From: an uncultured Collinsella sp.
GTDB taxonomy: Bacteria > Actinomycetota > Coriobacteriia > Coriobacteriales > Coriobacteriaceae
Length of the DNA: 37,775 nt
NCBI GenBank assembly: GCA_905194675.1
Contig: CAJJTG010000021.1
Coordinates: 1-37,775, forward strand
Direction: 5' to 3'
Under the pieces are notes generated by a model that was not told the DNA's origin, did not search any database, and worked only from the letters and a program-made list of their open reading frames with translations. Positions within the stretch are counted from its first letter, which is position 1, and every line of letters begins with the position of its first letter. The translations under genes and the position numbers were made by a program. This document shows positions 31,137 through 37,775 of the stretch, one piece after another.

Positions 31137-32150
31137 CTAGGCTTCGAGCAGACCGAGCTGCGGTACGATTTCGTCGCCGGCAGTAGTGCGACCAAGCGAA
31201 CGCGGGGCTAAGTCGTCGAGGACGGCGGCGAGATCCCACGGCAGCTCGTCGCGGCACTCAATGCGCTCTCCCGTCACGGGATGATCGAACGCCACGCGCC
31301 AGGAATGGAGGAATTGCCTGGTCAGACCCTGATCGGCACGCGCATCGCACTTACCGTAGAGCGGATCGCCCACGCAGGCGTGGTTGATATGGCGCATGTG
31401 CACGCGAATCTGATGCGTGCGACCGGTAAACAGGTGACACTCAACGAGCGTATAGCCGTCATCAAAGCGCGTGGAATCAAAGCGCTCAAGGACCTTAAAG
31501 GTCGTGATGGCCTGGCGCGCAAAAGGATCATCGGAAACCGCCATCTTGACACGGTCACGTGTAGAACGGGCAATGCCGGTGTTAATGGTGCCCTCATCCA
31601 TGGCGATATGACCGTGAACGAGCGTAATGTAGCGGCGGTCGAGCGTGCGCGTACGGATAAGATTTTGGAGCGCGCGCTGGGTATCGTCGTCCTTTGCCGC
31701 AAGCATAAGACCCGAGGTATCGCGATCCAAACGATGTACGATACCGGGGCGGTCCTCGCCCTGCACGGTGCCCAGATGGTCGATACCGCAGTGATAGACC
31801 AGCGCATTCGCGAGCGTACCGCTCTCATGACCATGCGCAGGATGGCACACCAGGCCGCGCTGCTTGGAGAGCACGATGAGGTAGTCGTCCTCATAGCGAA
31901 TGTCGAGCGGGATGGCCTCGGGAATCACGTCGGTGGGATCGTGCGGTTCGGGCAAATCAACCGAAATACGGTCACCGGCTCGCACGGCGTACTTTTTGGA
32001 CAGGCAGGTCTCGCCATTGACCACTACGACCCCACCCTCAATCAGATGTGCGCAGGCAGAGCGCGTAGGGCAGCCGTCATTGGCGCCCAGATAGGCGTCA
32101 AGACGCTGACCAGCGGCATCGTCGGCAACAAGGATATGGATGTCGGCCAT
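31137..32150 (-). CDS. rluD: RluD-type large-subunit pseudouridine synthase
   Basis: The 337-residue protein has an N-terminal S4-like domain (RLDAYLGANDGCPTRSACAHLIEGGVVVVNG) and the RluA-family catalytic domain with HRLDRDTSGLML, catalytic Asp142, and LFTGRTHQIRVHM. It modifies uridines in 23S rRNA, most likely in the helix 69 region as RluD does; the exact site is inferred. It starts at the lspA stop as TAATG. LspA-rluD pairing is widely conserved. Confidence 0.9.
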   Translation of the reverse strand: MADIHILVADDAAGQRLDAYLGANDGCPTRSACAHLIEGGVVVVNGETCLSKKYAVRAGDRISVDLPEPHDPTDVIPEAIPLDIRYEDDYLIVLSKQRGLVCHPAHGHESGTLANALVYHCGIDHLGTVQGEDRPGIVHRLDRDTSGLMLAAKDDDTQRALQNLIRTRTLDRRYITLVHGHIAMDEGTINTGIARSTRDRVKMAVSDDPFARQAITTFKVLERFDSTRFDDGYTLVECHLFTGRTHQIRVHMRHINHACVGDPLYGKCDARADQGLTRQFLHSWRVAFDHPVTGERIECRDELPWDLAAVLDDLAPRSLGRTTAGDEIVPQLGLLEA

Positions 32151-32749
32151 TAGCGCTCAGTCCTTTCGCGAATCTTGCGGGCACGCTCCCCACGTTGTTT
32201 AGCCTTGCGCTTGGCGCGGGCCTCGTCACGGGCGTTAAGCTCGGCGGTCGCATCGACCTCACGAGCCGCGGGGCTCAAGAACATGTAACCGAAGAGCGCC
32301 AGCACCACACCGACCGTAATGCCGATATCGGCCACATTGAAGACGGGGAAGTCGATGAAGGTGGTGGCAATAAAATCGGTCACGAAGCCAAAGGCCAAAC
32401 GATCGATAGCGTTGCCGATAGCACCACCCGCAACAATCGCCATGCCCACAACCTCAAGATGGGCGAGCTGAGGTGCACGAACGAGGTACACGGCAATAGC
32501 GATAATGACCGCCAACGCCAGCACGGCAAACGCGATGCCATGCCCCTCGCCCATGCTAAAGGCAGCACCGATATTGCGGACAAACATAAAGTCGAAAACA
32601 CCGGGGATGACGGTCACATGCAAGGCGTCGCCCACGGCACGAACCGCAAGCTTGGTCAGCTGGTCAACAAGCAGCACAACCAACGCCACCCCACCAGCAA
32701 CACCCAACCGCCAACGCAAAGGCGGCGTCATATCCGCACCACGACCCAA
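32150..32749 (-). CDS. lspA: Lipoprotein signal peptidase (signal peptidase II)
   Basis: This membrane aspartyl protease cuts the signal peptides of diacylated prolipoproteins. The 199-residue protein has four membrane helices and the two catalytic aspartates Asp116 (GGAIGNAIDRLAFGFVTDF) and Asp141 (FNVADIGITVG). A basic, Arg/Lys-rich tail of about 35 residues follows and is longer than usual. The start is uncertain: TTG at 32749 has AGGGG six bases upstream, while ATG at 32731 lacks a clear site. ileS lies upstream but a terminator separates them. Confidence 0.92.
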   Translation of the reverse strand: MGRGADMTPPLRWRLGVAGGVALVVLLVDQLTKLAVRAVGDALHVTVIPGVFDFMFVRNIGAAFSMGEGHGIAFAVLALAVIIAIAVYLVRAPQLAHLEVVGMAIVAGGAIGNAIDRLAFGFVTDFIATTFIDFPVFNVADIGITVGVVLALFGYMFLSPAAREVDATAELNARDEARAKRKAKQRGERARKIRERTER

Positions 32750-32860
32750 AGAAATCCCCTACCCTCAGATAATCAAATTCCGTTTAACGCAAATTACCAT
32801 CTTATATTGCCACACGCAGAGCGCACGACACATTCGCTAACGTCAGATAAATAACCAGCA

Positions 32861-32899
32861 TAAAAGAAAGCGGCATTCCGGATAACGGAATGTCGCTTT
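32861..32899 (-). terminator. Terminator of ileS
   Basis: A 14-bp stem (AAAGCGACATTCCG type, one imperfect pair) with a 5-base loop is followed by CTTTCTTTTA on the minus strand, 70 bases after the ileS stop. The plus strand also carries T-rich sequence after the stem. Confidence 0.75.
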
Positions 32900-32969
32900 T
32901 CTTCAGCGGAGCAAATGGACCGAAGGCGCCTAAATTCTCCCTATAAATAAAATGCCGAGTTACCGTGCC

Positions 32970-35771
32970 TTAAAGGGCATTCGCGCAGCGCTTGCAAATG
33001 TGAGCGTGGCCGTTGTACTCGCCGACGGTGGTGCGGTAGTTCCAGCAACGGTCGCAGCACTCGCCCTCGGCAGCATCGATGGCAACAGAAAGCTCCTCGC
33101 CCTGGGTAAGCTCAACATCGGAGACGATGTAGAACTCGGCCAGGTCGACGGCCTTGTCGCCGGTCAGCAGCGCATACATTTCGGCGGGAACGACCGCCTT
33201 GACGCGGACCTGCTGGCTCTTGGTGAAGGTGCCGGCGGAGCGGGCATCCTCAAGGGCCTTGGTCACGACGCTACGGAGCTCGAGTGAAGCCTCGAGCACG
33301 CCCTCAAACTCGTTGGCCTCGTCGACCGTGATGGGCGACTTGTACCAATCGAGCAGCGCGGCGTACTTCTGGTGATCGACGCAGCCGGCGGGCGCATAGG
33401 CCATGGCCTCGTCGACCGTATAGGACAAGATCGGCTGCAGGTCGCGCATGAGCATCGAGAAGAGCTCGGCGAGCACGGTCTGGGCGCTGCGACGCTCGAG
33501 CGAGCCGGGCTTCTCACAGTACAGACGGTCCTTCAGGGCGTCGAGGTACACGTTGGAAAGCTCGGTAACCACGAAGTCGTAAAGCGCACGGTAAGCGCGC
33601 GGGAACTCGTAGCAAGAGTAAGCGTCGTCGACCTCGGCCTGGACCTGGGTCAGACGGGCAACCATGAGCTTGTCGAGCGGCAGCAGGTCGGCAAAAGCGA
33701 CGCCGTCGGTCTCGGGCTCAAACTGGCCCTCGAGCTCGGAGAGCAGGAAGCGCAGCGTGTTGCGGAAACGACGATAGGCATCGGACGTACGAGCGAGGAT
33801 CTCGTGGTCGATGGACACGTCGGAGCTGGTATCGACGGAGGCGACCCACAGGCGGATGATGTCGGCGCCCATCTCGTCGCAGACCTTGTTGGGGTCGATG
33901 ACGTTGCCGAGCGACTTGGACATCTTACGGCCCTGGCCGTCGAGGGTGAAGCCCTGCGAGACGACCGCCTTGTACGGAGCGTGGCCGTTGGCGCCCACCG
34001 AGGTGAGCAGCGAGCTCTGGAACCAACCGCGGTGCTGGTCGGAGCCCTCGAGGTACACATCCGCCGGATACTCCAGCTCGGGACGGTACTCGCAGACGGC
34101 CTTCCAGGAGACGCCGGAATCCCACCACACGTCGAGGATGTCCTTATCGGCCTTGAGGTGATGGCCACCGCACTTGGGGCAGACGCAGGCCTCGCCAAGA
34201 TAGCTCTCGGGAGCGTCGGTGAACCAGGCGTCGGAGCCCTTCTCGTGGAAGAGCTTGATGACGGCGTCGAGCGTGGCGTCGTTCATGACCTTCTCGCCGC
34301 AGTCGGCGCAGGTGTAGCTGGGGATAGGCACGCCCCAGTTGCGCTGGCGGCTGATGCACCAGTCGGGACGCTGCTCGACCATGGCGCCAATGCGGTTGGC
34401 CGCGTGGGCCGGATACCACTTGACGTTCTCACGGACCTCCTTGCCGGCCTGCTCGCGCAAACCGGTCTTGTCCATCGAGACAAACCACTGGTCGGTAGCA
34501 CGGAAGAGCACCGGGTGCTTGCAGCGCCAGCAGTGCGGATAGCTGTGCGTGATCTTCTTCTCGAGGACCAGGGTGCCGCGCTCACGCAGGAACTCGATAA
34601 TGTGAGGGTTGGCCTCGTCGGTATCCATACCGCTGAAGGGGCCACCGGTGCCAAACTCCTCACCGGTGTAGAACTTGCCGTCGTCGTCGACCGGCATGCA
34701 GATGTCGGTGATGCCCTCCTTGAGGCAGGCAAAGTAGTCGTCGACGCCGTGGCCGGGCGAGTTGTGGACGATACCGGTACCGTCATCGACACCGACGTAA
34801 TCGGCCAGCAGCGCCACGCCCTCAACGCCGTCAAAGATCGGCTGCTTGTAGTGGATGTGGTGGAAGGTCTCGGCGGGAACCACATAGGGCTTGCCGTCGA
34901 CCATAACCGGGGTGTACTCCCAGCCAAACTCCTCGCAGCACTTGGGAGCCAGGTCCTCGAGCATGACCTCGGCACGGCCCTCGTGCTCAACGGCGACATA
35001 GGCGGCGCCGGGCTTGAGGGAAACGGCCTGGTCGGAGGGGATGGTCCACGGCGTGGTCGTCCAGATGATAAAGTCGACCGGGCCGTCGAAGTCCTCGAGG
35101 CCGGCGGGCTTGGAAGTCATCTCAAAGCGCACGAAGATGGACGGGCTCGTCTCGTCGGAGTACTCAATCTCGGCCTCGGCCAGCGCGGTATGGCAGTGCT
35201 TGCACCAGTGAACCGGCTTGTGGCCGCGATAGATCATACCCTTATCGAACATGGCCTTAAAGACCTCGATGTCGGCGGCATCGTGCTGGTGATAGAGCGT
35301 CAGGTAGGGATTGTCCCAGTCGCCGAGCACACCCAGACGACGGAAGCCGGCCTTCTGCAGCTCGATGTTCTCGACAGCGAACTTGTTGCAGAGCTCACGG
35401 ATCTTAGCCGTGGAGGTCTGGTTGAACTTCTCGGTGCCGAGCTTCTCCTCGACCTTGTGCTCAATCGGCTGGCCGTGGCAGTCCCAACCGGGGACATAGG
35501 GAACCTCATAGCCCTGCATCATCCAGTAACGGTTGATCATGTCCTTGGAGATCTTGTTCATGGCATGGCCGATGTGGATCGGGCCGTTGGCGTACGGAGG
35601 ACCGTCGTGCAGCACGAACTTCTTGTGACCCTCGTTCTTCTTCAGAACCTGCTCGTAGACCTTGTTGTCCTGCCAGTCCTTGAGCCGCTTGGGCTCGGAC
35701 TTGGAAAGACCGGCACGCATGGGAAAACCGGTCTTGGGCAGATTCATCGTCTGCTTGTACTCGTTTGCCAC
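32970..35771 (-). CDS. ileS: Isoleucine-tRNA ligase
   Basis: This class I synthetase charges tRNA-Ile. The 933-residue protein has HIGH at 66-69 (GPIHIGHAMNK), the editing domain CP1, KMSKS in GRKMSKSLGN, an anticodon-binding helical domain and a C-terminal zinc finger with CDRCW and CKRC. This is the eubacterial type I enzyme. It starts with GTG at 35771, with AAAGGGG four to five bases upstream. Expression is controlled by the T-box at 35815-36107, which senses uncharged tRNA-Ile. Confidence 0.96.
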   Translation of the reverse strand: MANEYKQTMNLPKTGFPMRAGLSKSEPKRLKDWQDNKVYEQVLKKNEGHKKFVLHDGPPYANGPIHIGHAMNKISKDMINRYWMMQGYEVPYVPGWDCHGQPIEHKVEEKLGTEKFNQTSTAKIRELCNKFAVENIELQKAGFRRLGVLGDWDNPYLTLYHQHDAADIEVFKAMFDKGMIYRGHKPVHWCKHCHTALAEAEIEYSDETSPSIFVRFEMTSKPAGLEDFDGPVDFIIWTTTPWTIPSDQAVSLKPGAAYVAVEHEGRAEVMLEDLAPKCCEEFGWEYTPVMVDGKPYVVPAETFHHIHYKQPIFDGVEGVALLADYVGVDDGTGIVHNSPGHGVDDYFACLKEGITDICMPVDDDGKFYTGEEFGTGGPFSGMDTDEANPHIIEFLRERGTLVLEKKITHSYPHCWRCKHPVLFRATDQWFVSMDKTGLREQAGKEVRENVKWYPAHAANRIGAMVEQRPDWCISRQRNWGVPIPSYTCADCGEKVMNDATLDAVIKLFHEKGSDAWFTDAPESYLGEACVCPKCGGHHLKADKDILDVWWDSGVSWKAVCEYRPELEYPADVYLEGSDQHRGWFQSSLLTSVGANGHAPYKAVVSQGFTLDGQGRKMSKSLGNVIDPNKVCDEMGADIIRLWVASVDTSSDVSIDHEILARTSDAYRRFRNTLRFLLSELEGQFEPETDGVAFADLLPLDKLMVARLTQVQAEVDDAYSCYEFPRAYRALYDFVVTELSNVYLDALKDRLYCEKPGSLERRSAQTVLAELFSMLMRDLQPILSYTVDEAMAYAPAGCVDHQKYAALLDWYKSPITVDEANEFEGVLEASLELRSVVTKALEDARSAGTFTKSQQVRVKAVVPAEMYALLTGDKAVDLAEFYIVSDVELTQGEELSVAIDAAEGECCDRCWNYRTTVGEYNGHAHICKRCANAL

Positions 35772-35814
35772 GGTACCCCTTTCTTGTCATGGGCGCGCAC
35801 GCCCTCTGGGCACC

Positions 35815-36107
35815 AAAAAAGCGCCCGTCCCTACAAGCTGGGACGAAGCGCCACAAACGGGCTGCACGCCCGCAAAAGCTCTTCGTTTAACCACCCAGCT
35901 TAGATGCCCTCGCCCGCGTATTCGCGCGCTCGCATCCGTTACTCGGCTGGTCTGTATCGACGACCATCTCGGCGATGTCTACTAAGACGTGCCTGTGCGG
36001 CGCGCCCGTTGGGACCGCAGCTCCGGGGTGATTTTCATCGGTCGCATGCACGGGTTCTCAGCGCTCCCCGCTCTCTGTAGCATGCGGACGGCCGACTACT
36101 CGTCCCC
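35815..36107 (-). promoter_or_regulatory. T-box riboswitch (isoleucine specifier) controlling ileS
   Basis: On the minus strand Stem I opens with GGGGACGAGUAG and closes with CGGUCCC. Inside are AGAGAGCGGGG and GCUGAGAACCCG, the usual upper Stem I motifs. The specifier loop reads GAUGAAA-AUC-ACC, so the specifier is AUC (36030-36032), matching isoleucine. The antiterminator pairs AAGCTGGG with CCCAGCTT and ACGAAG with CTTCGT, leaving a 7-base bulge UGGUUAA at about 35887-35893 whose UGG can pair with the tRNA CCA end. The competing terminator is GCGCxxCGTCCC/GGGACGGGCGC (35821-35851) followed by T6. The canonical bulge is UGGNACC; here its last three bases are UAA. Confidence 0.9.
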
Positions 36108-36114
36108 ATCAACG

Positions 36115-36142
36115 CTTATGCGCTGTATGGTAACATGGTCAA
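36115..36142 (-). promoter_or_regulatory. Promoter of the ileS T-box transcript
   Basis: On the minus strand a -35 TTGACC (36137-36142) and a -10 CATAAG (36115-36120) are 16 bases apart. The predicted start near 36108 falls at the first base of T-box Stem I, which supports both calls. For the divergent plus-strand gene at 36257 only a weak TTTATC -10 near 36232 can be suggested. Confidence 0.6.
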
Positions 36143-36256
36143 CGCCGGCGAAAAACCCTCAACATCGGTTTCATACTTTAGAAACTTCTCGCGATCGCAA
36201 GCACTCACTTGGAGCAAAATACCTGAAAGCACTTTATCTAACGAAAGAAGGCTGCT

Positions 36257-37339
36257 ATGCGCACGATTGGAATGAGCGACTACACCGTCGGCGAGGACTG
36301 CTTTGACGAGCTGCCCGGCGCGCTGGACGAGTACGGAGCGGCCAAGGTCGCGATTATCGGCGGTAAACGAGCACTGGCCGCGGCGCTTCCCGGTATCGAA
36401 GCGGCACTGGAGGGCACCGACATCGAGATTCTGGAGACGCGCGTCTACGGCACCAACAGTACGCGCGCCAATATCGCCAAGGTCGTAAACTCCCCCGCCT
36501 GCCAGGAAGCCGACGTGCTCATTGCCTGCGGCGGCGGCAAGGCGCTCGACACCGTCAAGACAGCGGCCATCGAGCTCAAGAAGATCGTCTTTACGGTACC
36601 GACGATCTGCTCCAACTGCTCGGCCGCGACCGCCATTGCCGTTGTCTACAACGACGACGGCTCGCTCGAGGGCTATTCGTACCCAAACCGCCCCGCGCAC
36701 ATCTTCATCAACCCCAAGATCATCGCCGAGGCTCCGGCGGAGTACTTCTGGGCGGGCGTGGGCGATGCCCTGTCCAAGCAGCCCGAGGTCGAGTACGCCA
36801 CGAGCGCCGGCAACCTGGAGCACACCGCCGGACTTGGCCTGGCACTCGCCCACACCTGCTCCGAGCCGCTGTTTACCTATGGCGTGCAGGGTCTAGAGGA
36901 CGTGCGCCAGGACCTGTCGAGCGAGGCCGTCAAGCAGATCGCGCTCGACATCGTGGTCAACACGGGCTATGTCTCGAACCTGACCAACCAAAACGATTAC
37001 TACTACAACTCGAGCGTGGCGCATGCGTTCTACAACGCCACGTGCAGCATCCCGCGCGAGGGCTCCTACCTGCACGGCGAGGTCGTGAGCCTGGGCGTGC
37101 TCGTGCTGTTTGCCTATACGGGCGATACCAAGAACCTTGAGCGCTACGCCGCCTTTAACAAGCAGATGGGGCTACCCGTGACGCTTGAGCAGGTCGGCCT
37201 TTCCGAGGCCGACATCCCTGCCCTGTGCGAGTTCGCGCACGCCACCAACGAGTGGAAGCAGGGCAACCCCGAGCCCTTCACCGACGAAAAGTTCGCCGCC
37301 GCCATCAAGGCTGCCGACGCTTACGGCCACACGCTCTAG
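36257..37339 (+). CDS. Glycerol dehydrogenase-like iron/zinc alcohol dehydrogenase
   Basis: The 360-residue protein is of the GldA-like group III metal-dependent alcohol dehydrogenases. The NAD-binding part shows VAIIGGKRAL and the pyrophosphate loop ACGGGKALDTVK (90-101). Metal ligands Asp170 (GVGDALSK), His256 (SSVAHAFYN) and His273 (YLHGEVVSLG) are at positions very close to those of GldA. It likely oxidises glycerol or a similar diol, or reduces the ketone, with NAD; the substrate is not certain. AGAAGG lies a few bases before the ATG. It is a single gene ending in a strong terminator and is divergent from ileS. Confidence 0.85.
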   Translation: MRTIGMSDYTVGEDCFDELPGALDEYGAAKVAIIGGKRALAAALPGIEAALEGTDIEILETRVYGTNSTRANIAKVVNSPACQEADVLIACGGGKALDTVKTAAIELKKIVFTVPTICSNCSAATAIAVVYNDDGSLEGYSYPNRPAHIFINPKIIAEAPAEYFWAGVGDALSKQPEVEYATSAGNLEHTAGLGLALAHTCSEPLFTYGVQGLEDVRQDLSSEAVKQIALDIVVNTGYVSNLTNQNDYYYNSSVAHAFYNATCSIPREGSYLHGEVVSLGVLVLFAYTGDTKNLERYAAFNKQMGLPVTLEQVGLSEADIPALCEFAHATNEWKQGNPEPFTDEKFAAAIKAADAYGHTL

Positions 37340-37348
37340 GGCTGGCCC

Positions 37349-37391
37349 AAAACCACCACAAAGGGGACAGGCACCTTTCTGGTGGTTTTTT
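37349..37391 (+). terminator. Terminator of the gldA-like gene (repeated element, copy 2)
   Basis: AAAACCACCACAAAGG pairs with CCTTTCTGGTGGTTTT (15 of 16 positions) around GGACAGGCA and is followed by T6, nine bases after the stop codon. The element is nearly identical to the minus-strand terminator at 29703-29750. Confidence 0.88.
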
Positions 37392-37411
37392 ATTGCTCCA
37401 GCATTCAGTTC

Positions 37412-37458
37412 GTACTCGAACCCGATTCTTTACGAGAAAGGGTTCGGGTACGTTTTTT
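37412..37458 (+). terminator. Second terminator-like hairpin after the gldA-like gene
   Basis: GTACTCGAACCC (37412-37423) pairs with GGGTTCGGGTAC (37440-37451) and is followed by TTTTTT at 37453-37458. It stands 20 bases after the first terminator. It may be a backup terminator or the 5' structure of a separate RNA. Confidence 0.6.
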
Positions 37459-37513
37459 GTTTATCGGAAATTCTGCGGAAGGACTACTCGGAACGGTAAA
37501 CAGGAACGAACAG

Positions 37514-37589
37514 AGGCAGGGCATCATCGTGGTGATGGTATCCTGCCTTTTGTTTTGCGGGATCAAGGTCGCTTTATGCGAACTTGATC
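37514..37589 (+). other. Two further hairpins around the start of a small ORF
   Basis: AGGCAGG (37514-37520) pairs with CCTGCCT (37542-37548), with an inner ATCAT/GTGAT pairing, and is followed by TTTTGTTTT. GATCAAGGTCGC (37561-37572) pairs with GCGAACTTGATC (37578-37589) at 11 of 12 positions around a 5-base loop. The first stem covers the only purine-rich ribosome-site candidate of the small ORF starting at 37529. Confidence 0.5.
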
Positions 37590-37666
37590 GCCACTTATAT
37601 GGGGCATTGATGGCAATTGCTTCGTACGTGCATACCGAGAGCCTGTACACCTCTGGCAAGGCGTAA
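37529..37666 (+). CDS. Candidate small membrane peptide, type I toxin-like (uncertain)
   Basis: From the GTG at 37529 (GTG GTG ATG are three possible starts) the ORF encodes 45 residues: a hydrophobic segment (VVMVSCLLFCGIKVAL), then CELDRHLYGALMAIASY, ending TSGKA. One short membrane helix followed by LCEL is reminiscent of Hok/Gef toxins, where LCE follows the helix; the rest does not match clearly. AGGCAGGG lies seven bases before the GTG but is paired in a hairpin with the early coding region. Codon use is more AT-rich than in neighbours. No convincing promoter is visible. A chance ORF is a real alternative. Confidence 0.3.
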   Translation: MVMVSCLLFCGIKVALCELDRHLYGALMAIASYVHTESLYTSGKA

Positions 37667-37696
37667 AACACTAGACTTTATTCCAAAGTCCGTGTG

Positions 37697-37717
37697 CTAA
37701 GGGGGCAGGCCCCTTAG
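37697..37717. other. Small hairpin before the right-edge gene
   Basis: CTAAGGGG (37697-37704) and CCCCTTAG (37710-37717) form a perfect 8-bp stem with a 5-base loop. On the minus strand it follows the stop codon of the right-edge partial gene by 14 bases but has no U-tract, so termination is uncertain. The rest of 37590-37731 shows nothing further. Confidence 0.4.
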
Positions 37718-37731
37718 AATTCCTGACGCTC

Positions 37732-37775
37732 CTATTTGGCAAGGTGTTTTTTAAAATCCATTTTGCGCTCGGCCT
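37732..37775 (-). CDS. C-terminal end of an unidentified gene (partial)
   Basis: On the minus strand the right edge reads as an open frame of 13 codons ending AERKMDFKKHLAK and a TAG stop at 37732-37734. The charged, lysine-rich ending and the hairpin just downstream look like the true end of a gene that begins outside the window. It is too short to name. Confidence 0.4.
   Translation of the reverse strand, partial: AERKMDFKKHLAK

Noticed and set aside
33372..35903. 843-codon plus-strand open frame opposite ileS (and similar long frames opposite alaS and ptsI)
   Set aside because: Shadow frames rich in Leu, Val, Gly, Asp and His, without ribosome sites or recognisable motifs, lying wholly inside certain genes.
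36116..36853. 245-codon minus-strand frame opposite the gldA-like gene
   Set aside because: Antisense to a clear dehydrogenase and running into the ileS promoter region; no motif.
37382..37528. Upstream extension (to 94 codons) of the small right-end ORF
   Set aside because: It would start inside the gldA-like terminator and read through a second terminator hairpin; only the part from 37529 has a plausible start.
1..37775. CRISPR array, insertion sequence or prophage
   Set aside because: No regularly spaced direct repeats, transposase, integrase or phage structural genes were seen in any frame.

Overview
The window is a high-GC chromosome segment that fits a gut actinobacterium of the class Coriobacteriia, most likely Collinsella or a close relative. 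I infer this from protein style, GC-rich codon use and the gene order yqeG-aroK-aroB-pepP-efp-asp23-nusB; no database search was possible. It is core chromosome with no phage, insertion sequence or CRISPR array. Most genes lie on the minus strand in long, tightly spaced operons.

Positions 1-9700: a tRNA-Glu cut by the left edge, a CCA-adding enzyme, and a complete phosphotransferase set. In transcription order this is a fructose permease (fruA), HPr (ptsH), enzyme I (ptsI) and two PfkB-family sugar-phosphate kinases. A divergent RpiR-type regulator sits upstream of fruA, with palindromes between them. FruA and ptsH are separated by about 550 bases that hold two long inverted-repeat elements, a terminator and a switch-like ptsH leader.

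Positions 9700-23000: one long minus-strand housekeeping block. It runs alaS, ruvX, mltG, yqeG, aroK, an aroB-like gene, an M24 peptidase, efp, asp23, nusB, xseB, tlyA, nadK and recN, with many ATGA-type overlaps. The gene at the aroB position has lost the residues expected to bind metal. xseB stands without xseA.

Positions 23000-31100: a stress-type sigma-factor operon (DUF948-like membrane protein, degenerate RsbW-like anti-sigma factor, SigB/F-family sigma factor, AI-2E family membrane protein), preceded by rarA, a dGTPase-like HD protein, a short prepilin peptidase and a processive-type glycosyltransferase. A small two-helix membrane protein converges with the sigma operon, with no visible terminator between them.

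Positions 31100-37775: rluD, lspA and ileS. IleS is preceded by a complete transcriptional T-box riboswitch with an AUC (isoleucine) specifier. A divergent glycerol-dehydrogenase-like gene follows. The right end holds a run of hairpins, a candidate small toxin-like peptide whose ribosome site is buried in a hairpin, and the last codons of another minus-strand gene.

The most interesting items are the two inverted-repeat elements between ptsH and fruA, the metal-ligand-less AroB homologue, the sigma module with a non-canonical anti-sigma factor and antisense small gene, the near-identical terminator element found twice, and the hairpin-rich candidate type I toxin locus at the right end.
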